Notes: a model not told the origin generated them from the letters alone. Shown: positions 7,471-15,488, counted from the first letter of the stretch. The stretch is DNA of 16,831 nucleotides from Legionellaceae bacterium (GCA_030696465.1 JAUYSE010000128.1:1-16831), one strand, 5' to 3'. Numbers and translations: made by a program.

Positions 7471-8212
7471 CGTTTTAATTTATGGCATCCATGCCGTTGA
7501 ATCGCTGCTCAAAAAAGGACAACGTAAAGTTTTACGTGTCTGTGTTGCGTCTCAAGATCGCCGGCTTCAATCCATTATCACCTTGGCAAAAAAACAAAAT
7601 GTCCCATTAGAGGTGTGCCCGCTATCCACTATACAAGAAAAACTTGGCGAAGTAGTGCATCAAGGGGTATACGCCCTTGCGGAAGCAAATACCCTATTGG
7701 GTGAAGCGGACATTCCCCTGTTACTCGATAACGCAACCTCTCCAGCTTTAATTTTAGTATTAGATGGGGTAACCGACCCCCATAATCTGGGCGCCTGCCT
7801 TCGCGTAGCGGATGCCTGCAACGTAGATTTTGTACTCATCCCCAAAGATAAAAGTGCGTCCATTACACCGACTGTCAGTAAAGTAGCCTGTGGAGCCGCA
7901 GAAACCGTCCCCGTAGTACAAGCCACTAACCTGGTACGCGCGCTTGAAATTTTAAAGGCCAATGGGGTATGGATACATGGTGCAGCAGGAGAAGCAACGT
8001 CGTCTCTCTATGCCTTAGATAGCACCGGCCCGGTTGCATTGGTGCTCGGTTCAGAGGGACATGGTCTACGACAACTGACTCGAAAACATTGTGATACTTT
8101 ATTTTCTATTCCAATGCTGGGATCAGTGAGCAGTTTGAATGTGTCGGTTGCCGCAGGCATCACCTTGTATGAAACCATTCGACAACGTAAAATGATTCCT
8201 GACGCCTTATAA
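7463..8212 (+). CDS. rlmB: 23S rRNA (guanosine-2'-O)-methyltransferase RlmB
   Basis: SpoU/TrmH-family SAM-dependent enzyme that methylates the ribose of G2251 in the 23S rRNA peptidyl-transferase region. From the ATG at 7463 it has 249 residues (E. coli 243) and begins MNNVLIYGIHAVESLL, the usual family N-terminus. The longer reading from 7409 adds residues with no family match and is rejected. An N-terminal substrate-binding domain (about 1-75) precedes the trefoil-knot domain. The three SPOUT motifs are LDGVTDPHNLGACLRVADA (Asn108), LVLGSEGHGLR and SIPMLGSVSSLNVSVAAGI. The start ATG overlaps the rnr stop in ATGAATAA (8 bp), with only a weak Shine-Dalgarno, so translation is probably coupled to rnr. 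Confidence 0.96.
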   Translation: MNNVLIYGIHAVESLLKKGQRKVLRVCVASQDRRLQSIITLAKKQNVPLEVCPLSTIQEKLGEVVHQGVYALAEANTLLGEADIPLLLDNATSPALILVLDGVTDPHNLGACLRVADACNVDFVLIPKDKSASITPTVSKVACGAAETVPVVQATNLVRALEILKANGVWIHGAAGEATSSLYALDSTGPVALVLGSEGHGLRQLTRKHCDTLFSIPMLGSVSSLNVSVAAGITLYETIRQRKMIPDAL

Positions 8213-8226
8213 AAATAGAAATAATT

Positions 8227-9006
8227 ATGTATAGGTATTTTTTGTTTTTGTGGAGTTTTCTAATGTGTATTGGACTATCTACAGACTATGCTAGCGCCTC
8301 CAGCACAGCGCTTATCAACCCCAATTTAATACCCAAAGATATCGTCTTACTCTCTTCAATTGATCCCTCCATTATTATTGATTTACGCTATGCCAGCAAA
8401 GAAAACTTCTTAGGTCGTATTGTGCCAGGATATCAGCACGCACAGGCATATTGCACCTTGGCGACCGCCCAAGCGCTACAAAAAGTACAGGCCCACTTAA
8501 AACAACAAGGCTATCAATTAGTCGTCTACGATGCCTATCGGCCACAACATACCGTCGATGCTTTTATTGCTTGGGCCCAAGATCCGAAAGACGATCTTGC
8601 GAAAGCTTTATATTATCCCACTATCAGCAAGCCCTCTATTTTTCAAGACGAATACCTTATGGCAAAATCGGGACACAGTCGTGGTAGCACGGTTGATGTC
8701 AGTATTCTGCCTCTGCATCAAAAAATTAACACTATTCGAGTAGAATCCCGAGCCTTAAGTGATGGAGAAACCATCCCCTATTTGAATGATAACAGTGTCG
8801 ATATGGGCTCTAGTTTTGATTTATTTCATCCCGTTTCTCATCATGGGACGCATTTAATTACGCCTCAACAATCCGCGATGCGAACACTTTTACGTAATGT
8901 CATGGAAGAATATCATTTTGAGACAGTTCCAACAGAATGGTGGCATTATACTTTAAAGGATGAGCCTTATCCTGATACCTATTTTGATTTTTCTATTGAA
9001 AAGTGA
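8227..9006 (+). CDS. Secreted D-alanyl-D-alanine dipeptidase (VanX/DdpX type, peptidase M15D)
   Basis: 259 residues. A signal peptide (about 1-24; hydrophobic FLFLWSFLMCIGL, cleavage expected after ASA) sends it to the periplasm. Zinc and catalytic landmarks of the VanX family are complete: Arg105 in YDAYRPQ, His150 and Asp157 in SGHSRGSTVDVS, and Glu237 with His240 in EWWH. The family cleaves free D-Ala-D-Ala. The exported Gram-negative members are thought to recycle peptidoglycan D-Ala as a nutrient, or to trim wall, rather than to give vancomycin resistance; that role is inferred. There are no vanH, vanA or ddp transporter genes nearby. It starts 14 bp after rlmB and probably shares its transcript. 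The gene symbol is left open because DdpX orthology cannot be shown here. Confidence 0.9.
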   Translation: MYRYFLFLWSFLMCIGLSTDYASASSTALINPNLIPKDIVLLSSIDPSIIIDLRYASKENFLGRIVPGYQHAQAYCTLATAQALQKVQAHLKQQGYQLVVYDAYRPQHTVDAFIAWAQDPKDDLAKALYYPTISKPSIFQDEYLMAKSGHSRGSTVDVSILPLHQKINTIRVESRALSDGETIPYLNDNSVDMGSSFDLFHPVSHHGTHLITPQQSAMRTLLRNVMEEYHFETVPTEWWHYTLKDEPYPDTYFDFSIEK

Positions 9007-9016
9007 GTTGCCCCAA

Positions 9017-9049
9017 GGCGTAATGGCGGGGGGCCTCCGCCAGGGCGCC
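9017..9049. terminator. GC-rich hairpin between convergent genes, possible bidirectional terminator
   Basis: TGGCGGGG (9024-9031) pairs with CTCCGCCA (9035-9042), including one G-T pair, around a 3-nt loop. An outer GGCG (9017-9020) pairs with CGCC (9046-9049) beyond a 3x3 internal loop. It fills most of the 54-bp gap between the dipeptidase and the 883-residue protein. No T-run follows on either strand, so it may instead be a REP-like structure that protects mRNA ends. Confidence 0.45.
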
Positions 9050-9060
9050 AGCTAAAGATG

Positions 9061-11712
9061 TTACAAACCTGCCAATCTTGTAGGCGAAGAGGCGCCCTCT
9101 TCAATCTTTAGAGGAGTAAAGGGAGAACCAGCAGATGCAAAACTTTGACTTAAACCGCCAGCGGATACCTGACCAGAAAAAGATAAAAAAGACAGGCGAC
9201 TTCTACTAAAATTAGTTAGCTCTTCAACTTCTGTTTCTTCCACAGGAGCCTCAGATGCTTTAACACCCTGTTTCCACTGTTCTATTTGACTGCTGGATAA
9301 AGGCAGCCCCCTCCCATCAATGGAACAAATATCTTCCTCAATGCCACTGTCGGCAAAGCATTCTTCGTCAACTAACTCTAGTTCAACACTCTCTTTTTGT
9401 ATTGAAAAGCCTTCACCTTCCGCCAAGCAAGACTTACCAGGCCGTAAACGCAACAACTGCTCATGTAATTTTGCTATTAAGTAAGACGGCTCAATAAGCG
9501 CATCAATCTCCTCAAAAATAACCTCACAATCAGACAACAGTGCTAAATAAGCCCTATCCTGTTTGTTTTTATAATAGTTCTCTATCCGAGTCATCACAAG
9601 ATGTAGAGATAACATCTCTATAGCAGCTTTGAAAAAAATTCGTGTGGGCGACTGCGCTGCTTTTTGCAATAATTGTATAGCGCTCCACCAAGTTAATATT
9701 TTTCCTAGATGCCCCCCTAATGGTGTCTTAATAGATTGTTGATAAGAAATATAGTTAGAGAAAACAACCTTGAGCCTGATATATGCCGACAGTGCTTTAT
9801 AATACGAGGAAGAACTGGATAATGCGGGATCGTTCAAATGCTCCTGTAATCCCTCTAACTGGTCAAGCCAAGCCTGTGTATGGACCGATAATGCGCTGGG
9901 TTTCTCTTGCTTGAACCAATTTAAAAGCACTTTAAGTGTGGCCGCGTTTTTGGCCGCCATTGTCAACAACGACTCGCCGCTTTTATTATTGACTTGAAGA
10001 ATAAACGCTAAACGCTCTGCCAAGGTTTTCTCTGGAGGAAACATATTCAATAGATATTGTAATGTATTCGGAAATGTCGCCGCATATGGAAAAAGTATGC
10101 TGTCCTGTAAAGAATCCCAATCAGCTTCTCTCACCCACTCTAAAAAAACTTGTAGCGTTGCCGATTTTTGAGCAGCATGCAAAAAAATACTGTTCCCATT
10201 TATATTTTCTTTCTCTATAAACTGAAGCCGCTCTTGTAAAGATAAAATTGGTTTGAAAAAATTAAGCACAATCGCTAATGTGTTTGCGTCAGCCGCTGCC
10301 CCATATAAAAATCTTCTATGCTGGCTCTTTTGCTGCATCAAGTCATTTTGTCTTTCTAACTCATTGGGATCTCTCAGGGAACCATCAACCAAAAAAACAT
10401 TTGTTGCCGTCACTTGACTGAGTACTGTTCTTCTGTCATCAAGACTCGCCGTAGCTGGGTACCTTGCTCGTATGGTGACAGCGCTCGAAAATAATTTTCT
10501 TTGCCCCTCTATTGATCTCATCATGATCTTTATGTCGTTTATATTCGCAGGCTCAGCAGTAAAATACTCGCGAATATGCTTAATGATTCCTTTTAAATCC
10601 CCCACTCCTCGATCCTTGCGATCCAAAATAGAGCAAACTGACAGTATGCGACCAGAGGCATGTGCGCGGAAACGACTTTTTTTAACCATGCCGGTCATCG
10701 CAGTCTCTAATTCTGCATCGCTTAATCGAGCCAACTGCTCCGGTTGATTATGCATCAACAACAATGCCTCAAAAAGACCTTGTTTAAAATAAAAATACCC
10801 GTCGTCTTTAAACATTTCTTCCAAATTATGCCATGCACTCCTGTGTTCAAAGGCAAAAAGAAATAACGCTTGTCTCTCAATTTCCATTGAAAAAATATTA
10901 CTCTCTAAAAACGCTTTAAATCTTGTTCGCGCAGGAATATTAGCTTCTCTTGAGATAAAAAATAAGGTTTGCTCCACCGCATGCAGTCCAAAAATACTTC
11001 GTATTTTCTCAAAAAAAGAACGATCTTCGCTGAAAATAACTTGTATATTTTCTAGAAAAGTCCTGTCCGCATCTGCATGATATTGATAGCGCTCTTCTCG
11101 TCGCTGTTGAGCCTTCTTGGATTGAATCATAGCACCGAATAATCGACAATTATGCTGATGTAAAATTTCCAAAAAATTGTCAATATATATTGGGGTTTTC
11201 TGATGAATAAGTATCAATGGATCTACAAAATACGAAGTCAACAACGCCCTAAGTGTTCCCTCTTTTTTTTGGACCCACATCACAAAGCCTACTAATTTTT
11301 CTGGTGAATCTTTACAATAGTGTGGCATCATTTGCTTCAATTGAAATAGTATTTCATCATCCGTAAACACTCTATTATACAAGCGGGCCCACATTCTGGC
11401 CTCACTATACGACTCATTCTGACACTTAAACCAAGCTATCAACCATTTTTCTTCCGCTAATAAGGCCGAAGAGGATATTTCTGTATCGCTAAAGTAAATG
11501 AATTTTTCCATTGTTTCTGGATTTTTTAATTCCTCTAACATATTCTGTATATATAACAGAACCTTCTTAACAGACAGATTCACTGTATTTTTTGAAGCAA
11601 TACGATCCAGTTCTTCATTTACGGTCTGAGAGCGCTGCGCCATATCTGGCAACGTTACCAGTTGCGCCAATTGTTCAAGTGCTATATCTATTAAATCAAA
11701 GTCAAATTGCAT
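9061..11712 (-). CDS. Large protein with degenerate ankyrin-like repeats; candidate secreted effector
   Basis: 883 residues; I do not recognise the family. There is no signal peptide and no clear membrane segment. Residues 1-465 are mostly helical-looking and charged, without known motifs. Residues about 468-609 hold four ankyrin-like units, each with an A-A-x(4-5)-T-L-x2-x-L-x-x-F/W core: 468-509, 510-540, 541-582 and 583-609. Units 1 and 3 share a following ERLxFI helix, so the array reads as two roughly 73-residue duplicates. After a Ser run (632-636) and another helical part comes an acidic, Ser-rich, probably disordered tail (about 760-883) with EETEVEEL at 825-832 and IEE at 870-872. 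Such architecture is common in type IV effectors of Legionellales; the effector role is inference. AGGG lies shortly before the ATG, and TATACT at 11753-11748 is a possible -10. The repeat assignment is by eye. Confidence 0.75.
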   Translation of the reverse strand: MQFDFDLIDIALEQLAQLVTLPDMAQRSQTVNEELDRIASKNTVNLSVKKVLLYIQNMLEELKNPETMEKFIYFSDTEISSSALLAEEKWLIAWFKCQNESYSEARMWARLYNRVFTDDEILFQLKQMMPHYCKDSPEKLVGFVMWVQKKEGTLRALLTSYFVDPLILIHQKTPIYIDNFLEILHQHNCRLFGAMIQSKKAQQRREERYQYHADADRTFLENIQVIFSEDRSFFEKIRSIFGLHAVEQTLFFISREANIPARTRFKAFLESNIFSMEIERQALFLFAFEHRSAWHNLEEMFKDDGYFYFKQGLFEALLLMHNQPEQLARLSDAELETAMTGMVKKSRFRAHASGRILSVCSILDRKDRGVGDLKGIIKHIREYFTAEPANINDIKIMMRSIEGQRKLFSSAVTIRARYPATASLDDRRTVLSQVTATNVFLVDGSLRDPNELERQNDLMQQKSQHRRFLYGAAADANTLAIVLNFFKPILSLQERLQFIEKENINGNSIFLHAAQKSATLQVFLEWVREADWDSLQDSILFPYAATFPNTLQYLLNMFPPEKTLAERLAFILQVNNKSGESLLTMAAKNAATLKVLLNWFKQEKPSALSVHTQAWLDQLEGLQEHLNDPALSSSSSYYKALSAYIRLKVVFSNYISYQQSIKTPLGGHLGKILTWWSAIQLLQKAAQSPTRIFFKAAIEMLSLHLVMTRIENYYKNKQDRAYLALLSDCEVIFEEIDALIEPSYLIAKLHEQLLRLRPGKSCLAEGEGFSIQKESVELELVDEECFADSGIEEDICSIDGRGLPLSSSQIEQWKQGVKASEAPVEETEVEELTNFSRSRLSFLSFSGQVSAGGLSQSFASAGSPFTPLKIEEGASSPTRLAGL

Positions 11713-11960
11713 TTTTAGCCCTAAATAAAAACAAATAATTCATAAAAAGTATACTTGATTTATTTAAAAATCATGTACTTTAAAAAGACCGCAGATATTA
11801 TCATAAGTCTCATATAACTCAAAATAATGATAGACAAAAACCGGAGTTCCCGCTTAATTATTACCGTGAGAAATAAAGATTTCTAGTCACTCTGTCTTTG
11901 CGAGCCGCGCTAATTTTACACATAAGATGGGTTTACCCTGCAAGACTAATGCCTCTTCCC
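11713..11960. other. AT-rich intergenic region with no gene seen
   Basis: 248 bp between the MHS transporter (which ends at 11961) and the start of the 883-residue protein gene. It holds that gene's likely promoter near 11750, the degenerate dispersed repeat copy at 11843-11868, and a GCGAGCCGCG motif near 11900. That motif resembles the GAGCCGCG at 13379-13386. No open reading frame with a coding signature was found. Confidence 0.6.
11843..11868 (-). repeat. Dispersed intergenic repeat, degenerate inverted copy
   Basis: Read on the minus strand, this segment aligns without gaps to 5196-5222 (21 of 26 positions). The conserved core GGGAA is followed by a diverged end. It lies upstream of the 883-residue protein gene and downstream of the transporter gene. 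Confidence 0.5.
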
Positions 11961-13247
11961 CTATGTTTCCAATAACGAGGGATGTAATACTTCCTCTCCC
12001 TCATAAGAGAGCTCCGGTATTTTCAATCCCCAAAGCGTCAGTAAGCTGCCGCCCATCAGAAGGTAGGCAATACTATAAGGCAGATGGCACTGTACCAAAA
12101 GAAATTGCACCAGCATAGGGGAGATTCCACCTATTAATCCCATGCAGATATTGTATGCCAGAGATACCCCTGTGTACCGTAAAGCAACTGGAAAATAATT
12201 CCCGAGTAATGCCGGAGTGCACGCCTCTTCTATGCTATAAATCATAAATAAAGGGATAAGAAATAGAGGCTGCTGAAATGCATAGACCAAATAAAAACAA
12301 GGAAGTGCAGCACAAAGATATAGCATACAAGTGTACTTTAACAGTCGTTGTGGCGTAAAACGATCTGCGAATGTCGCACATATAGGAACCAACACCAAGG
12401 TCAGGAGGATAAATAATGTTTCATAATGCAGTGCTGTACGTAGCGGCACCGATAACGATTGTTGTAAAAAAGAACTGGCGTATCCCATCAGGCCATAACT
12501 ACTAATGGCGGCAATACTCACCATCGCAAATAAACGCAAAAATGCACGCTTATGATATTTTATAATCGTCAGCAAGGGGTTGGATATTTTTTGAGAGCAT
12601 TTTAGAAATGCCTGAGATTCCTGCAAATCAGAGCGAAAAGCAAAACCTATCAACCCAACCATGCCTCCGCCAAAAAATAAGATACGATACCCCCAATCTG
12701 CAAAATTAGCTTCACTCATAGTATGTGACAATACAGTAGCGCTAATAGACGCGACGAGAATTCCGGCATTTGAACCATTGTTGCTAAGCGCACTAAAAAA
12801 AGAACGTCGATGCGCCTGTGCAGATTCTGATAAATAGATCATACTCCCTGCAAATTCGCCCCCCAAACAAATACCTTGTCCAATACGGCACAGACACAAC
12901 AAAATAGGGGCGTATACACCTGCCTGAGAATAACTCGGTAATATGGCAAGTACCACACTCAATCCCGCTAAACAAGAGAGCGAGTATCTTAAGGCCACAC
13001 GTCGCCCATAAATATCGCCAATATAGCCAAATATAAGGCCACCGACTGGTCTGAAGAAGAAACTTACCGCATAAACCGTAAATGTGCCGATGAGCCCCCA
13101 ATTTTCTGCATTTTGTGGAAAAAAATGCGTCGCTAAAATAGGTGCCAATAATAAATATAGGGCAAAATCATACCATTCGATAAAGTTGCCACAAACGGAG
13201 GCAATCAAGCTACGATAATTCAGAGAAAGAGAGGGCTTAATTTGCAT
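11961..13247 (-). CDS. MFS transporter of the metabolite:H+ symporter (MHS/ProP) family
   Basis: 428 residues with about 12 hydrophobic segments, so an inner-membrane secondary transporter. The MHS signature GNFIEWYDFALY is at 20-31, the MFS loop 2-3 motif GYIGDIYGRR at 74-83, and RIGQGICLGGEFAGS at 121-135. Known relatives take up proline/betaine (ProP), shikimate (ShiA), alpha-ketoglutarate (KgtP) or citrate with protons; sequence alone does not settle which. The C-terminus is short, without the coiled coil that senses osmolarity in E. coli ProP, so an osmoregulatory ProP role is unlikely. It is flanked by non-coding gaps of about 200 bp or more on both sides and is probably a single-gene transcript. 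No strong Shine-Dalgarno is visible at 13247. Confidence 0.88.
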   Translation of the reverse strand: MQIKPSLSLNYRSLIASVCGNFIEWYDFALYLLLAPILATHFFPQNAENWGLIGTFTVYAVSFFFRPVGGLIFGYIGDIYGRRVALRYSLSCLAGLSVVLAILPSYSQAGVYAPILLCLCRIGQGICLGGEFAGSMIYLSESAQAHRRSFFSALSNNGSNAGILVASISATVLSHTMSEANFADWGYRILFFGGGMVGLIGFAFRSDLQESQAFLKCSQKISNPLLTIIKYHKRAFLRLFAMVSIAAISSYGLMGYASSFLQQSLSVPLRTALHYETLFILLTLVLVPICATFADRFTPQRLLKYTCMLYLCAALPCFYLVYAFQQPLFLIPLFMIYSIEEACTPALLGNYFPVALRYTGVSLAYNICMGLIGGISPMLVQFLLVQCHLPYSIAYLLMGGSLLTLWGLKIPELSYEGEEVLHPSLLET

Positions 13248-13378
13248 ATGTATGAGCCTATAAGAGTAGGTGCGTACGCAGTGCGTAATTCTATCAGAAA
13301 GAATGCTAATATTACAGAAAAGTGGTTGCTAAAACAGAGTAACCTCCTTTTTTGATTAAAATTATCACGATCTATCCG

Positions 13379-13404
13379 AGCCGCGAACCGTGAGGGAGCG
13401 GAGC
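13379..13404. repeat. GC-rich inverted-repeat fragment between argD and the transporter
   Basis: GAGCCGCG followed by CGTGAGGGAGCGG lets CCGC pair with GCGG across about 13 nt. It is richer in G and C than the surrounding AT-rich spacer (13248-13449). GAGCCGCG also occurs near 11901. It is probably a remnant of a second dispersed intergenic repeat type. The rest of this gap shows only a 10-bp palindrome, TGCGTACGCA, near 13271. Confidence 0.4.
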
Positions 13405-13449
13405 ATTTTGAAACACCGACTGCGCCTAAAAAGTAGCCCTGAGCACACA

Positions 13450-14625
13450 TTAAGAAGTACGTGTAAACTCCGTTATCGTCGCACACACCCGATCTGCCAA
13501 CATATCCAGCTCATCATTGGATATAATCAGTGGTGGAAGGAGACGTATTACTTTTTCAGCAGTCACATTAAAGAGCACGCGATGTGCCAAGCCGATCTCC
13601 CGTACACCGTCTGCTGGAATCTTTAATTCAATGCCCAACATATACCCTTTTCCGCGGACAGCTGCCACCTTTGCATTAGAAGCCAAGCGTTCTTGCAGCT
13701 GCTGCATCAGATAAAGGCCGCCCTTTGCCGCACGCTGACAGAGCTGTTCTCTCTCAATCACGTCGAGTACGGTAAGTGCCACTGCACATGCGAAAGGATT
13801 TCCACCAAAGGTAGAACCATGATTCCCGGGTTGAAATAAATTGCTCGCTTTCGGCCCCATCAAACAGGCACTAATGGGAATGCCATTTCCTAAACCTTTT
13901 GCCGTCGTTAATACATCTGGAAAAATTTTTCTTTCTAAACAATCATATAAGGCGCCAGTGCGTCCATTTCCGGTTTGTACTTCATCCACCATAAAGAGCC
14001 ACGCCTTTGTTTCACATAATTCCGCTAATGCCTGTAAATAGGCATTGGTGGCTACATGAATGCCCCCCTCGCCTTGAATGGTCTCGAGCAGAATCGCCAC
14101 GACGGTTTCATCTTCCGCCGCCAAACGACGTACTGCCTCTAGATCACCGTAAGGAACATGGGTAAACCCCGGCAAATAGGGATCAAATCCCTTCCTCGTC
14201 TTAGGACCACCAGAGGCACTGAGTGTCCCCATGGTACGTCCATGGAAGGCGCCCTGCATCACAATGATAGAGGGATTAGCGATCCCTTTTTGATGACCAT
14301 ACAAGCGTGTTAATTTAATCGCCGCTTCGTTTGCTTCTGCACCGGTATTTGCAAAAAAAGCTTGCTGCAAACCTGTTTTTTGAGTGAGTGCGTCCGCCAA
14401 AGCCTCTTGCTCTGGAATTTCAAATCCATTAGACACATGCAACACTTTTGCGGATTGCTCTTGAATGGTACGGGTAACCTCTGGGTGCGCATGCCCCAAA
14501 CCACAAACGGCAATCCCACTTAATCCATCTAAATAGGCATTGCCCTGCGTATCGTATAACCACGCGCCTTGCCCACGCGGAAAATGAATGGGCAAGCGCT
14601 TATACGTGGTAATCACTGAGGTCAT
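13450..14625 (-). CDS. argD: Acetylornithine aminotransferase (class III PLP aminotransferase)
   Basis: 391 residues from the ATG at 14625. The enzyme transfers an amino group from glutamate to N-acetylglutamate semialdehyde in arginine synthesis and often also acts on succinyl-diaminopimelate in lysine synthesis. The PLP lysine is Lys243 (in TTAKGLGNGIP). The ring-nitrogen Asp is in FMVDEVQTGNGRTG, and the phosphate-binding NTGAEANEAAIK and ETIQGEGG are present. A reading from 14679 adds 18 residues with no family match. The chosen start overlaps the sodB stop in ATGA and fits the family N-terminus (TTYKRLPIHFPRGQG), so translation is probably coupled to sodB. No other arg genes are in the window. 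The related AstC/GabT enzymes share the fold; ArgD is the best fit by length and N-terminus. Confidence 0.88.
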   Translation of the reverse strand: MTSVITTYKRLPIHFPRGQGAWLYDTQGNAYLDGLSGIAVCGLGHAHPEVTRTIQEQSAKVLHVSNGFEIPEQEALADALTQKTGLQQAFFANTGAEANEAAIKLTRLYGHQKGIANPSIIVMQGAFHGRTMGTLSASGGPKTRKGFDPYLPGFTHVPYGDLEAVRRLAAEDETVVAILLETIQGEGGIHVATNAYLQALAELCETKAWLFMVDEVQTGNGRTGALYDCLERKIFPDVLTTAKGLGNGIPISACLMGPKASNLFQPGNHGSTFGGNPFACAVALTVLDVIEREQLCQRAAKGGLYLMQQLQERLASNAKVAAVRGKGYMLGIELKIPADGVREIGLAHRVLFNVTAEKVIRLLPPLIISNDELDMLADRVCATITEFTRTS

Positions 14626-15212
14626 TTTGCACAGGCCTGCAAATTTTTTAGTGCGAAATCCCAATGTACGAGATCCCAAAAAGCATTGATATAATTCGCA
14701 CGCACATTTCGATAATCAATGTAATACGCATGTTCCCACACATCACAGGTCAATAATGCGATATTGTCAGTGGTTAATGGTGTATCGGCATTACTGGTGG
14801 TTACTATTTTAAGTGTTTTTTCAGGCGTGTACACTAACCAGACCCAAGCAGAACCAAATGCGCTTAACAAGGCTTGCGTAAATTGTTCTTTAAACGCGGC
14901 AAAAGAACCAAATGCTTGTTCAATCGCTTGTTTTAATGCGCCAGTGGGCTCTCCACCACCTTGTGGAGATAAACTATGCCAATAAAAGGTATGGTTCCAC
15001 ACTTGTGCTGCATTATTAAACATCGGCCCCTTACTGGTGCGGATGATAGATTCTAAGTCTTGTGTCTGAAATGGCGTTCCTTCAATCAATTTATTCAGAT
15101 TAGTCACATAAGCTTGATGATGTTTTCCATAATGATACGATAACGTCTCTTCAGAAATATGGGGTGCTAATGCATCCATCGCATAGGGTAATTCCGGTAA
15201 CACAATACTCAT
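14622..15212 (-). CDS. sodB: Superoxide dismutase [Fe]
   Basis: 196 residues, the normal length. The cytoplasmic enzyme dismutates superoxide to oxygen and hydrogen peroxide. Metal ligands are His27, His74, Asp157 (DVWEHAYY) and His161. Gln70 in AAQVWNH sits at the position characteristic of iron SODs, where Mn-SODs usually carry it near residue 146 instead. FELPxLPYxxxAL-type opening (VLPELPYAMDAL) is also present. The Shine-Dalgarno GAGAGGG lies a few nt before the ATG, and a 17-bp-spaced promoter is at 15241-15269. The stop TGA shares bases with the argD start codon. No Fur-box-like sequence was seen upstream. Confidence 0.95.
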   Translation of the reverse strand: MSIVLPELPYAMDALAPHISEETLSYHYGKHHQAYVTNLNKLIEGTPFQTQDLESIIRTSKGPMFNNAAQVWNHTFYWHSLSPQGGGEPTGALKQAIEQAFGSFAAFKEQFTQALLSAFGSAWVWLVYTPEKTLKIVTTSNADTPLTTDNIALLTCDVWEHAYYIDYRNVRANYINAFWDLVHWDFALKNLQACAK

Positions 15213-15240
15213 ACATCCCTCTCAAAAATAACAAAAAAAC

Positions 15241-15269
15241 ATGCTAGCATTGTGGCGCTTATCAAACAA
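15241..15269 (-). promoter_or_regulatory. Predicted sigma-70 promoter for sodB-argD
   Basis: On the minus strand, TTGTTT (15269-15264), a 17-bp spacer and TAGCAT (15246-15241) form a plausible -35/-10 pair ending 28 bp before the sodB start codon. The composite repeat begins only a few bases upstream of it, so that element borders, but does not interrupt, the promoter. Confidence 0.5.
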
Positions 15270-15275
15270 GAGGAT

Positions 15276-15488
15276 TTATTATCTGCCACCTATTCCCGCC
15301 CAACCCTAAAACGCTGCCAACAAGGCTTATCGAATAAAGGGCTTTCGTAAACCTTCACCGCGCATGGACGCGCGGGGAGAGCGTCAGGATGACTTTATGC
15401 GTGTTTACGTAAGCCCTTTATTCGATAAGCCTTGGTACCACTAATATAATCAGGCGGGAATTCCTTATTATCTGCCACCTATTCCCGC
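15276..15488. mobile_element. Composite repeat element: 24-bp direct repeats around a 32-bp inverted repeat (MITE-like)
   Basis: The 312-bp gap between sodB and the YhiN-type gene contains no gene, but it is highly structured. An identical 24-bp sequence lies at 15276-15299 and 15465-15488 in direct orientation. Inside, 15321-15352 and 15403-15434 are inverted copies of each other with one mismatch in 32, separated by 50 nt. The spacer is GC-rich at its left end and includes CGTCAGGATGAC, a string typical of dispersed intergenic repeats. Next to the right arm is the dispersed repeat copy at 15439-15465. Excising 15300-15488 would leave one copy of the direct repeat, as expected of an insertion with duplication or of recombination between repeats. 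No transposase is encoded. A transcript of this region would fold into a long hairpin. Confidence 0.7.
15439..15465 (+). repeat. Dispersed intergenic repeat, copy 2
   Basis: Matches 5196-5222 at 25 of 27 positions, in the same orientation. Here it forms the right part of the composite element, and its last base is the first base of the right-hand direct repeat. The GGCGGGAAT core is the inverse of the ATTCCCGCC at 15293-15300 on the left side, so the element's outer ends are also partly inverted repeats. Confidence 0.7.

Noticed and set aside
7660..7962. 100-residue minus-strand open frame opposite rlmB
   Set aside because: Antisense shadow of a firmly identified gene, with low-complexity composition and no motif.
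14626..14679. Longer argD reading from 14679
   Set aside because: It would overlap sodB by more than 50 bp and adds residues unlike any ArgD N-terminus. The ATGA-coupled start at 14625 fits the family.
15276..15488. CRISPR array or tRNA in the sodB-YhiN gap
   Set aside because: There is only one pair of direct repeats 189 bp apart with an inverted repeat between them, not regular short repeats and spacers. No cloverleaf with conserved T-loop bases was found.
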